NCBI GenBank assembly: GCA_016700415.1
Contig: CP065018.1
Coordinates: 2,114,001-2,178,000 of the forward strand
Direction of reading: 5' to 3'
DNA: 64,000 nucleotides
DNA from: Flavobacteriales bacterium
GTDB lineage: Bacteria > Bacteroidota > Bacteroidia > Flavobacteriales_F > PHOS-HE28
How positions within the stretch are numbered: the stretch's first letter is position 1; each line of letters opens with the position of its first letter. The notes under the pieces are model-generated. The model saw nothing but the letters and a program-made list of their open reading frames with translations. It was not told where the DNA came from and did no database searches. The translations under genes and the position numbers were made by a program. This document shows positions 17,509 through 25,225 of this stretch, piece after piece.

Positions 17509-17883
17509 TCAGCCCAACCCTGCGTACCGCTTACGGCTCAGCACTTTCTGCAGGCAACGCAGCACAATGGCCCCGGCCAGGCCGAACAAGCCGTCCGCGG
17601 CCATCGCAGCACCCACCTGATGCTCTGTAAGATCAACGCGGTTCACCACCAGCCCGAATGCGTGCGCCCCCTCCCGGTCCCGCTCTTCGATCACCGCAAG
17701 TACTTGGGTACGCAGTTCCTCAAAGGCTCCCTCACCGACCTCGGGCAATGTCAGTGCTTCCTCCCGCAGGTCCTTGCGCAACTGGGCAACGGTCTCGTAC
17801 AACACCACGGCCTCGTCCAACCGCTTGCGCAGGCCGCTGGCTCCTTCACCTTCCGCTCCTGTTTTCGACAGCCCTTCGTGCAT
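17509..17883 (-). CDS. Hypothetical 124-residue protein
   Basis: Begins MHEGLSKTGAEGEG. Mostly charged helix (LRKRLDEAVVLYETVAQLRKD) and then one weakly hydrophobic stretch (VGAAMAADGLFGLAGAIVL) before a basic tail. I do not recognise a family. Support for being real: a CACCTTTG box (17901-17908, 7 of 8 matches to the -7 consensus) lies just upstream, and the gene neatly fills the space between sucA and the divergent gene at 18036. A small membrane-associated helical protein is the best description. Confidence 0.6.
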   Translation of the reverse strand: MHEGLSKTGAEGEGASGLRKRLDEAVVLYETVAQLRKDLREEALTLPEVGEGAFEELRTQVLAVIEERDREGAHAFGLVVNRVDLTEHQVGAAMAADGLFGLAGAIVLRCLQKVLSRKRYAGLG

Positions 17884-17976
17884 CGCGAACTTTGATACCG
17901 CAAAGGTGGGGATGGCTTGGCACTATTTTCGCCGGTGCAAGATCTACCGCAAAAGCCCGCAGAAAGCATCCGTACA

Positions 17977-17995
17977 GTCGACCCAATGGGTCGAC
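17977..17995. repeat. GTCGAC palindrome in the leader of the gene at 18036
   Basis: GTCGACCC, loop AAT, GGGTCGAC; second copy of the palindrome found in the sucB linker. Lies about 40 bp upstream of the start codon. Confidence 0.68.
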
Positions 17996-18035
17996 CTGAC
18001 AGGTGCTCCGTATAAACTCCTTGCAAAATTTCACC

Positions 18036-18908
18036 ATGCGCAACAACCTCCTCCTCGCGGCCATCGCCGTTTCCGTTTCCGCCAGCGCCCAGTACGGCAC
18101 GTTCGACAAGAAGGCTCTCGAGGCCGCGAAAAGCTCCACCACCATCGTCCTGCGCGATGCGGCTGACTCGCCGTTCAACCGCGACCTGCTGAACGCGGTG
18201 AAGGCCAACTGGAAATTCACGGCCAGCACGGACTTCGGCACCATCACGGACCTGGCCACCACACCCATCGATCCCGCGAAGACCTACCTGATGAAGATCC
18301 GGAAGAGCGACAAGGAAAAGCACGATGCCACCTTCCTCGCGCTGGTGCAAGGCTGGAAGATGAAAAAGGGAGAGACGCTGAACGTGGAAAGTAATGCCGT
18401 GACGAACCTGCCGTCGGCACAGGAGCTGACTTCCATCATGATCGATGTGGAACTGCTCAACAGCGGGGGAAGCGCGATGCTGAACATCTACGTGAAGAAT
18501 CTTCAAGACTATCTGAAGCAGGTAGAGACCGGAAAGATCAGCGATAAGGCCACCGCCGACCGCCTGTATGCCAGCCGCAACCGACAGGTGAAGGAGATGG
18601 AGCTCTGGCTGGCAAAGGACCAACTTGATAAGAGCCTGACGGACCTGGCCGCCATCAAGGAAACCTATAAGCAGGACGTGAAATTGATGGACTATTCACA
18701 ACTGATAAGCGCCGCGACCCAAGGCACACCGAACGTGGCCCTTGCCGATGTGCTGATCACCGGCGAGTACAAGACGAAGTGGTGCTTCCGCCGCATCTTC
18801 AACGCCAGCACCGGCGAGCTGATGTACCAGCGCGACGAGGCCGCGCTCTTCGACAAGAAGATGGGCTTCATCAAGGAGGATTTCCGCGTGCTGGAACAGT
18901 CGCGGTAA
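18036..18908 (+). CDS. Secreted protein of unknown function
   Basis: 290 residues from MRNNLLLAAIAVSVSASAQ, a clear signal peptide cleaved near residue 19. The mature part is soluble and mixed alpha/beta (TFDKKALEAAKSSTTIVLRD, then KTYLMKIRKSDKEKHDATF), with a central helical region (DKATADRLYASRNRQVKEME) and a C-terminal VLITGEYKTKWCFRRIFNA. I recognise no catalytic motif. It is probably periplasmic. Upstream ATG-like codons extend the frame to 18003 but give a worse leader. It runs opposite to the gene at 17883. Confidence 0.85.
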   Translation: MRNNLLLAAIAVSVSASAQYGTFDKKALEAAKSSTTIVLRDAADSPFNRDLLNAVKANWKFTASTDFGTITDLATTPIDPAKTYLMKIRKSDKEKHDATFLALVQGWKMKKGETLNVESNAVTNLPSAQELTSIMIDVELLNSGGSAMLNIYVKNLQDYLKQVETGKISDKATADRLYASRNRQVKEMELWLAKDQLDKSLTDLAAIKETYKQDVKLMDYSQLISAATQGTPNVALADVLITGEYKTKWCFRRIFNASTGELMYQRDEAALFDKKMGFIKEDFRVLEQSR

Positions 18909-19040
18909 GCCCGTGCAGTTGTAAGGACCCTTGTCCATCACAACTGGCTCCGGGATTATTGAAGACCTTCGTTCAAATTCTTCGATAATGCATGGTATCG
19001 CGCAGTGGACAGGGCTGCCGTGGTTCTTCGCTGTTACAGC

Positions 19041-19943
19041 ATGACCACCATCCTCATCACCGGAGGTAGCGGACTTGTCGGCAGCCACCTAACGAAGCTC
19101 TTACTGGGCGAAGGCTTTGCGGTGCGGCATCTCAGCCGCAGTGCGAAGCCGGATGCGCCGGTGCCCACGTTCGAGTGGAACATCGCGAAAGGCTTCATCG
19201 ATCCCCGTGCATTGGAGAATGTGGACCACATCATCCACCTCAGCGGCGTGGGCATCGCGGACGAACGGTGGACAGAGGAGCGAATGCGCGTACTGTACTC
19301 CAGTCGCGTGGATGCCGCTGCATTATTGCACCGCGAAATGGGAATGGCCGGGGCTTGGCCCAAGAGTTTTATCAGCGCGAGCGGGATCAACTATTACGGC
19401 ACTCATACTTCGGACCAGGTCTTCAACGAGGAGGACCCGCCTGCGAACGACACCTTGGGAAAGCTGTGCCAGTCGTGGGAAGGAGCGGCGAACGACTGGG
19501 CCGCACAATGCCGCGTGGTGACCCTGCGCACATCAGTGGTTCTTGCCCGCGAAGGTGGCGCGCTATCGAAGCTCGCTGGTCCCGCTCGCTGGGGCCTGGC
19601 TTCACCGCTCGGCCACGGAAGGCAATGGATGCCGTGGGTCCACATCGATGACCTTGCACGTGCTTACCTGCATGTGATCAGGAATGCGGAGATGCATGGC
19701 GCCTACAACATTGCCGCGCCGGAGGATGTGCGCAACCGCGAGATGATGCGCGAGGTGGCCCATGCGCTACATCACCCGTACCTCTTTCCTGCCGTGCCGC
19801 GCTTTGTACTGCGCGCCATGCTGGGCGAACTCAGTTCGATGGTCTTGGAAGGGTCGCGGGTATCGAACGCCAAGCTGGTCGCGAGCGGATTTGAATTCCG
19901 GCATCCGGAGCTAAAAGAGGCGTTGAAGGGGTTGCTTCAATAG
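19041..19943 (+). CDS. TIGR01777-type NAD-dependent epimerase/dehydratase (YfcH/SulA-like)
   Basis: 300 residues from MTTILITGGSGLVGSHLTKL, the GxxGxxG Rossmann motif at residues 9-15. It is followed by HLSRS, VDHIIHLSGVGIADERW (hallmark of the TIGR01777 subfamily), FISASGINYYGTH with the active-site-like YYG, LRTSVVLAREGGALSKL and WVHIDDLARAYLHVI. This is a short-chain dehydrogenase relative of unknown substrate found across Bacteroidota. It is flanked by 130 bp upstream and 47 bp to the convergent gene downstream, so it is probably monocistronic. Confidence 0.92.
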   Translation: MTTILITGGSGLVGSHLTKLLLGEGFAVRHLSRSAKPDAPVPTFEWNIAKGFIDPRALENVDHIIHLSGVGIADERWTEERMRVLYSSRVDAAALLHREMGMAGAWPKSFISASGINYYGTHTSDQVFNEEDPPANDTLGKLCQSWEGAANDWAAQCRVVTLRTSVVLAREGGALSKLAGPARWGLASPLGHGRQWMPWVHIDDLARAYLHVIRNAEMHGAYNIAAPEDVRNREMMREVAHALHHPYLFPAVPRFVLRAMLGELSSMVLEGSRVSNAKLVASGFEFRHPELKEALKGLLQ

Positions 19944-19990
19944 CTCCGTGCCATTAACTGCCAGCGTAATGTGCGCTGCCACAAGCATTG

Positions 19991-20833
19991 CTACTGCTCG
20001 TACTTCCAGTAAAAGGCCGTTCGCCTCTTTTCTGCTTTCTCATAAATGGGATAGCGATCTTCATCCTTGCCAATTACCCTTCCTTGGAAGTTCTTGTAGC
20101 CCATTTCACGCACCCGGGAAACCCAGAAAGAATTGTCCACATAGAAGACACTATCCATTGTTTCCGAAAAGGACAGTGCAACAAAATTCCGGATCCGCAA
20201 CGGGCTTGTATCGGATCGAAAATCTTCCTCTGATACAGAGGAATAGCCGTGTCCATTTGCCTTGGGAACTTCTACCGTTCGCGCATTTGGACCGTTGAAT
20301 TTCCACAGTTCCTCTCGGAACCGATACCTGTTCATGCCCACATAGGCATGGGGAGGAAGTGATGTAATTCGTTCGTCCTTGACCATGGTACCGTGCGATT
20401 GAAAAGTAGTAGCAGTGGCCGAACTCGTATTCATGGTTGACTGAAGCACGTAGGCCCAATTGAATACGGGCAACTCCGTATTTGTGGTCGAGTATGCGTG
20501 GGATGAAGACGTTGACGTGCCGGAGCTGGATATCACCGTACGATCGATCCAATAGCTCAACTTCTGGTCATTGATGATCAACGCGGAGTTCTTCCAGTCA
20601 ATGAATAACGGTCGGTCCGTCTTGTTGTAGATGGCAAAGGACATTGCTCCTCCCGATGCCCAGAAAGAATATATGATCGAGACCGTATCGTTCTCATACA
20701 CCCATTGATCATTGATGTTCGGTACGTTCTTGGCTTCTGTATCAAAGATCTGCATGTAGGTTTTGGAGCAGCCAGAAAGCAATAGCAACACCATTAAACT
20801 GAAAGTCCAGCGGAATATCACCCTGTTGTTCAT
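19991..20833 (-). CDS. Hypothetical lipoprotein
   Basis: 280 residues from the ATG at 20833 (MNNRVIFRWTFSLMVLLLLSGCSKTY). The lipobox LLSGC places the lipidated Cys near residue 22. The mature part is rich in aromatic and beta residues (NDTVSIIYSFWASGGAMSFA, DRPLFIDWKNSALIINDQ), has a Ser-rich stretch with SSSGTSTSSSHAYSTT, and ends KRRTAFYWKYEQ. No family recognised. Its base composition is more AT-rich than its neighbours, hinting at relatively recent acquisition. It is convergent with the epimerase gene. Confidence 0.85.
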   Translation of the reverse strand: MNNRVIFRWTFSLMVLLLLSGCSKTYMQIFDTEAKNVPNINDQWVYENDTVSIIYSFWASGGAMSFAIYNKTDRPLFIDWKNSALIINDQKLSYWIDRTVISSSGTSTSSSHAYSTTNTELPVFNWAYVLQSTMNTSSATATTFQSHGTMVKDERITSLPPHAYVGMNRYRFREELWKFNGPNARTVEVPKANGHGYSSVSEEDFRSDTSPLRIRNFVALSFSETMDSVFYVDNSFWVSRVREMGYKNFQGRVIGKDEDRYPIYEKAEKRRTAFYWKYEQ

Positions 20834-20889
20834 CGCTTGCAAATTTGGCTCTAAGGGCCAAAGTATCTTTCGCCACTACGCCAACCCAT

Positions 20890-21834
20890 TCAGTAGCTCC
20901 GCGCCATCAACTGCGCCGATAGCGCACGCAACGGCTCCTTCCGCTCCTCCGGCACCGCGATCGCATCCAGCGCTTGCACGGCCTTCCGGTCCTCGGCTTG
21001 TATGGCGTGTTCAGCCTCGTCCCGTACACCCAATTCTTCCAGTGCTTGCAACATGCGCGGCACATCGCGTTGATCGGCAGGCTTGGCTAATTCTTTTTGC
21101 AGCTCGTTCCGCTTATTTGTCGCGCTAAGCTCCAGACCACGGATCAGCAAGAAGGTCTTCTTCCCTGCGCGCAGATCACCGCCCTGTTGCTTGCCGGTCT
21201 TGGCGGGATCACCAAAAGCATCGAGCAGATCATCGCGCAATTGGAAGGCGAGGCCAGTGTGTTCTCCGAACGCGCCGATGCGATCACTGTCCTCCTTGCT
21301 TGCACCCGCGACCGCAGCACCTACGCGCAATGCGCAGGCCAATAGCACCGCCGTCTTCTGGCGGATCATCGCAGTGTATTCAGCCGTAGTGACATCATCG
21401 CGGCGCTCAAATTCCATGTCGAGCTGCTGCCCTTCGCACACTTCCAGCGCGTACCGGCTGAAGATCGCGGACACGTCGGGGCGCTTCGCCATCAGCTGAT
21501 AGGCCTTCACCAACATGGCGTCGCCGCTGAGGATGGCTGTGTTCACGTTCCACTTTTCATGCACGGTGGGCTGTCCGCGGCGTAAGGGTGCGGCGTCCAT
21601 GATGTCGTCGTGCATCAGCGTAAAATTGTGGAAGAGCTCGATGCCCAAGGCCTCGTCCAGCGCATCTTCCGCACGACCGTCGAAAAGCTCGCAGCCCATC
21701 AATACCAACGCCGGTCGCACACGTTTTGCCGGTAAGCCCATGAGGTAGCCCATCGGCGTATAAAGCCCCCCTTTCGGCAAGGCATTCACCCAGGCCGTGA
21801 TGTGCCCGTCGATCAACTTGCGGTGTTGGGTCAT
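20890..21834 (-). CDS. Polyprenyl (geranylgeranyl/farnesyl-type) diphosphate synthase
   Basis: 314 residues from MTQHRKLIDGHITAWVNALP (ATG 21834). Both aspartate-rich prenyl-synthase motifs are present: first motif in FTLMHDDIMDAAPLRRGQPT and second in FQLRDDLLDAFGDPAKTGKQ, plus KRVRPALVLMGCEL. It condenses IPP with allylic diphosphates; chain length cannot be judged safely. The gap to the rfbA stop (21835-21872) is almost entirely the CTGACAA heptamer repeat; an in-frame start at 21876 would just translate it. Confidence 0.93.
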   Translation of the reverse strand: MTQHRKLIDGHITAWVNALPKGGLYTPMGYLMGLPAKRVRPALVLMGCELFDGRAEDALDEALGIELFHNFTLMHDDIMDAAPLRRGQPTVHEKWNVNTAILSGDAMLVKAYQLMAKRPDVSAIFSRYALEVCEGQQLDMEFERRDDVTTAEYTAMIRQKTAVLLACALRVGAAVAGASKEDSDRIGAFGEHTGLAFQLRDDLLDAFGDPAKTGKQQGGDLRAGKKTFLLIRGLELSATNKRNELQKELAKPADQRDVPRMLQALEELGVRDEAEHAIQAEDRKAVQALDAIAVPEERKEPLRALSAQLMARSY

Positions 21835-21838
21835 GCGT

Positions 21839-21870
21839 CCTGACAACTGACAACGAACAACTGACAACTG
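21839..21870. repeat. CTGACAA heptamer array
   Basis: About four 7-bp units (CTGACAA, CTGACAA, CGAACAA, CTGACAA) fill the gap between rfbA and the prenyl synthase gene. Same array as at 14533-14562. Confidence 0.75.
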
Positions 21871-21872
21871 GT

Positions 21873-22733
21873 TCAACCGATCAAATTCAACAAGTATTCA
21901 CCATAGCCGCTCTTCACCAATGGGGTGGCCACGGCCTTCAGCTGCTCCGCATCGATCCAGCCTTTTTTGAAGGCCACTTCCTCGATGCAACCGATGCGCA
22001 AGCCTTGGCGCTCCTCGATCACCTGCACGAACTGGCCGGCCTGCATCAGCGAAGCGAAGGTCCCGGTGTCCAACCATGCGGTGCCACGATCGAGGATCTC
22101 CACTTTCAGTTTTCCGCGTTTCAGGTATTCCTTGTTCACGTCGGTGATCTCGTATTCGCCGCGCGCGCTGGGCTTCAGCGCAGCGGCCACTTCCACCACA
22201 CTGTTGTCGTAAAAGTAGAGGCCCGGCACGGCGAAATTACTGCGCGGCTTAGCGGGCTTTTCTTCGATGCTTATCGCCACGTTGTCCTTGTCGAACTCCA
22301 CTACGCCGTACCGCTCCGGGTCGCTGACGTGGTACGCGAAGACGAGGCCGCCGTCGAGTTCGGTGTTCGCGCCAAGCTTGCGTCCGAGGCCCGCACCGTA
22401 GAAGATATTGTCGCCGAGGATCAACGCCACGGAGTCCTTTCCGATGAAGTCGCGCCCGATGACGAAGGCCTGCGCCAAGCCGTTCGGAACGGCCTGTTCA
22501 GCGTAAGCGAATTCACAACCGAGGTTTTTTCCGTCGCCGAGCAATTTCTTGAAATGCGGCAGATCGTGGGGGGTGCTGATGATGAGGATCTCGCGGACCC
22601 CCGCCGCCAGCAAGGTGCTCAGCGGGTAGTAGATCATCGGCTTGTCGTACACCGGCATAAGCTGTTTGCTCACCGCGAGCGTCAGGGGATGCAGTCGTGT
22701 GCCGGACCCGCCGGCGAGGATGATGCCTTTCAT
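21873..22733 (-). CDS. rfbA: Glucose-1-phosphate thymidylyltransferase
   Basis: 286 residues, typical for RmlA/RfbA. The nucleotidyltransferase signature MKGIILAGGSGTRLHPLT opens the protein, then SKQLMPVYDKPMIYYPLSTL, the catalytic region LILGDNIFYGAGLG, EYEITDVNKEYL and GTAWLDTGTFASLMQAGQF. It makes dTDP-glucose for dTDP-sugar (for example rhamnose) synthesis; rfbB, C and D are not in the window. Its ATG overlaps the stop of the upstream exporter gene by 4 bp, so the two are translationally coupled. Confidence 0.96.
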   Translation of the reverse strand: MKGIILAGGSGTRLHPLTLAVSKQLMPVYDKPMIYYPLSTLLAAGVREILIISTPHDLPHFKKLLGDGKNLGCEFAYAEQAVPNGLAQAFVIGRDFIGKDSVALILGDNIFYGAGLGRKLGANTELDGGLVFAYHVSDPERYGVVEFDKDNVAISIEEKPAKPRSNFAVPGLYFYDNSVVEVAAALKPSARGEYEITDVNKEYLKRGKLKVEILDRGTAWLDTGTFASLMQAGQFVQVIEERQGLRIGCIEEVAFKKGWIDAEQLKAVATPLVKSGYGEYLLNLIG

Positions 22734-25150
22734 TGCTGTTCTGTCGTTTCGTCCTTATGGCGTTCCACGGTGAGCGCGCCTAATTCAATGTCCTCTTCTT
22801 CGTCCAAGATCTCGAGCAAGGGCTCGCTGAAGGCCTTGGACATGATGCGCTTGTTCAACGAAAGCACCAGCGAGGGCAGCACCAGCAGGTTGGTGAGCAT
22901 GGCCGTGAGCAGCGTCATGGTGGTGAGCATGCCCAACGCTTGGATGCCACCGAAACGCGAAAAGGCGAACATGGAAAAACCTGCGAACAGTATGATGCTC
23001 GTGTAGATTATCCCGACACTCACCTCACGCACAGCATTGTCCACGGCTTTCGCCAGGTCACCTCCGGTGAGCTTCACCTCCAGGCGATAACGGGCGAGGA
23101 AGTGGATGGCATTGTCCACTGCGATGCCCAGTGCAATGCCGAACACGAGCATGGTACTGGGCTTGATCGGGATGTGCAGAAAGCCCATGAGCCCGGCGGT
23201 GACGATGAGCGGGATCATGTTCGGGATCAACGCCACGATGAGGATGCGGAGCGAGTTGAACAGCAGCGCCATCAGCACCACGATGATGATGATGGCCCAG
23301 AACAAACTGGTGATCAGGTTGCTGATCAAGTAGCTGCTGCCTTTGAGGAAGACCACACTGGTACCGGTGAAGACCACGTGGTAACGGTCAACAGGGAAGA
23401 TGCTGTCAGTCTGTGCGCGCAGCTTGGAGAGGATCTTGTCCATGCGCGAAGTGCCCACGTCGGCCATCTGTACGGTGATGCGCGTGGTCCTCCGTGTGCT
23501 GTCGATAAAGGCTTTGCCTGTTGTGGCGTTGCCTTTCCCCTTTCCGCTACCGATGTTCTGAAGGTAAGGCAACATGAAACGCTGGTCGGTGCTACTGAGC
23601 AGGCCATAGCGCGACGGATCGCCTCCGTAGAAAGCCTGCCGCGTGAACTTCACGGCATCCACGATGCTGATCGGACGGCTGAACTCCGGATAGGTGGCCA
23701 GCGTATCCGTGAGCTTGTCGATACGCTTCAGCGTGGCGCTTTTCAATACGCCACCCTTTTTCTCGGTGTCCACCAGGATCTCCAATGGCATCACGCCGTG
23801 GAAGTTCCGCTCGAAAAAGTGCAGGTCCGTGATCACCGGATTGTCCGCTGGAAGGTCGTCCACGATACGGCTTTCGTCCTTCAATTTCGTCATACCGAAA
23901 CAGGCCACGACCGTGACGCAGAACGTGACGATGTAGATCGCCGTGCGATGTTCTTTGGAGAGCATCACGATCTTCTCGACAGCGCGGTCCAGCCAACGGC
24001 GTTCCAAGTGGCTGAGGTGGCGCTCCTTGGGCGCAGGCATGTAGCTGAAGATGATGGGCACCAGCAGCAGACCGAAGATCCACAGCACCATGATGCCGAT
24101 GGTGGCGATGAGGCCGAACTGCTTCAACACATCGCTATAGGTGACACAGAAAGTGGCGAAGCCAGCGGCCGTGGTGGCGTTGGTCATGAAGCTGGCGGCG
24201 CCCACCCTGCTGATCATGCGCTGCAAGGACTTCGCCTTGTTGCCATGATGCGCGTATTCGTGGTGGTACGCGTTCACCAAGAACACGCAATTGGGCACGC
24301 CCACCACGATCACCAACGGTGCGATCACCGACTGCAGAACCGTGACACCGAAGCCGAACAAGGCCATGCAGCCGAAGGCCCACACTACGCTCATCAGCAC
24401 CACGCCGAGGCAGATGAACATCACGCGCAACGACTTGAAAAAGAGCAGCAGCAGCAAGGCGCAGATGGCCAAGCTCAGCAGCATGTAGCGCGGCATGTCG
24501 CCCTTGATGAGCTTTGTGTTCTTCACGCGCACCCACGGCAATCCGCTTTCATGCACCGGGAGGTCCGTGGCGGCGGAGAACTCATTGACGCGTTTCTCCA
24601 GGGCGTCGATCACCTGCTCCCGGTCGTTCGTGTCGAAGAGCTTCGCGTTCACGAACAACATCATCAAGCTGGCCTTGGTGCTGTCGTTGTAGAGCAGGCC
24701 CTTGTAGAACGGCAGGTCGTCGATGCGTCGCTTCAGCGAATCCATCTGCACCTGTGTGGTCGGCAGGGCGGTCATCAACTTCCGCACGTCGAATTTCTGC
24801 AGGCTGTCGTTGCGCACCAAGGTGAAGAGGTTCGCCTCGCTGAACACGCTGTCGATGCCAGGGATCTCTTTCAGGTCATTCCCCAGCTCGTACCACTGCT
24901 TGAAGTTCGCAGGCGTGTACAGTTCTTTGCCCTGCGTGGCCACGACGATCACATTGCCGTCCGCGCTGAAGGTCTTCAGGAAGTGCTCGTATTCACCGTA
25001 GGCCGGGTCGGACTTGGGCAGCAGTCCGCCGTGCTTGTAGTTCATCTGCACCTTTGTAGCCTCGTAGCCCATGAAGGCCGTGAGGACCCCGACCACCGTG
25101 AGGATCCCGATACGATTGCGCAAAACACGGCCAGCCAGCCAAGACCACAT
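22730..25150 (-). CDS. RND-superfamily (MMPL-type) transporter
   Basis: 806 residues from the ATG at 25150 (MWSWLAGRVLRNRIGILTVV). The topology is two MMPL modules: a TM helix, a large periplasmic domain (about 45-220), five TM helices (LLSLAICALLLLLFFKSL, FGFGVTVLQSVIAPLVIVVG), a short cytoplasmic part, a TM helix, a second periplasmic domain and five more TM helices (LITSLFWAIIIIVVLMALLF, MLVFGIALGIAVDNAIHFLA). The TM4-like segment has GIAVDNAIHF, an acidic residue consistent with proton coupling. Substrate unknown; relatives export lipids or act with hopanoids, but nothing here decides this. Overlaps rfbA by 4 bp. Confidence 0.9.
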   Translation of the reverse strand: MWSWLAGRVLRNRIGILTVVGVLTAFMGYEATKVQMNYKHGGLLPKSDPAYGEYEHFLKTFSADGNVIVVATQGKELYTPANFKQWYELGNDLKEIPGIDSVFSEANLFTLVRNDSLQKFDVRKLMTALPTTQVQMDSLKRRIDDLPFYKGLLYNDSTKASLMMLFVNAKLFDTNDREQVIDALEKRVNEFSAATDLPVHESGLPWVRVKNTKLIKGDMPRYMLLSLAICALLLLLFFKSLRVMFICLGVVLMSVVWAFGCMALFGFGVTVLQSVIAPLVIVVGVPNCVFLVNAYHHEYAHHGNKAKSLQRMISRVGAASFMTNATTAAGFATFCVTYSDVLKQFGLIATIGIMVLWIFGLLLVPIIFSYMPAPKERHLSHLERRWLDRAVEKIVMLSKEHRTAIYIVTFCVTVVACFGMTKLKDESRIVDDLPADNPVITDLHFFERNFHGVMPLEILVDTEKKGGVLKSATLKRIDKLTDTLATYPEFSRPISIVDAVKFTRQAFYGGDPSRYGLLSSTDQRFMLPYLQNIGSGKGKGNATTGKAFIDSTRRTTRITVQMADVGTSRMDKILSKLRAQTDSIFPVDRYHVVFTGTSVVFLKGSSYLISNLITSLFWAIIIIVVLMALLFNSLRILIVALIPNMIPLIVTAGLMGFLHIPIKPSTMLVFGIALGIAVDNAIHFLARYRLEVKLTGGDLAKAVDNAVREVSVGIIYTSIILFAGFSMFAFSRFGGIQALGMLTTMTLLTAMLTNLLVLPSLVLSLNKRIMSKAFSEPLLEILDEEEDIELGALTVERHKDETTEQQ

Positions 25151-25225
25151 GTCCGTTGAAGGGTTTCCGCCAGAAGGGGCTGGCACGAATAAGCGACAAA
25201 AGTGCGAAAAGCAGGCGTACCCCGG

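Noticed and set aside
17751..18623. 290-codon minus-strand frame overlapping the genes at 17509 and 18036
   Set aside because: It is a shadow of the plus-strand secreted protein, whose signal peptide and codon pattern are convincing.
22940..25159. Open frame of about 740 codons on the plus strand opposite the RND transporter gene, and similar long frames opposite sucA (15999-17354), the S9 peptidase and the adhesin
   Set aside because: They mirror strongly biased GC-rich codon usage of the real genes on the other strand, are His/Arg/Gly-rich without any family motif, and the minus-strand proteins are clearly recognisable.
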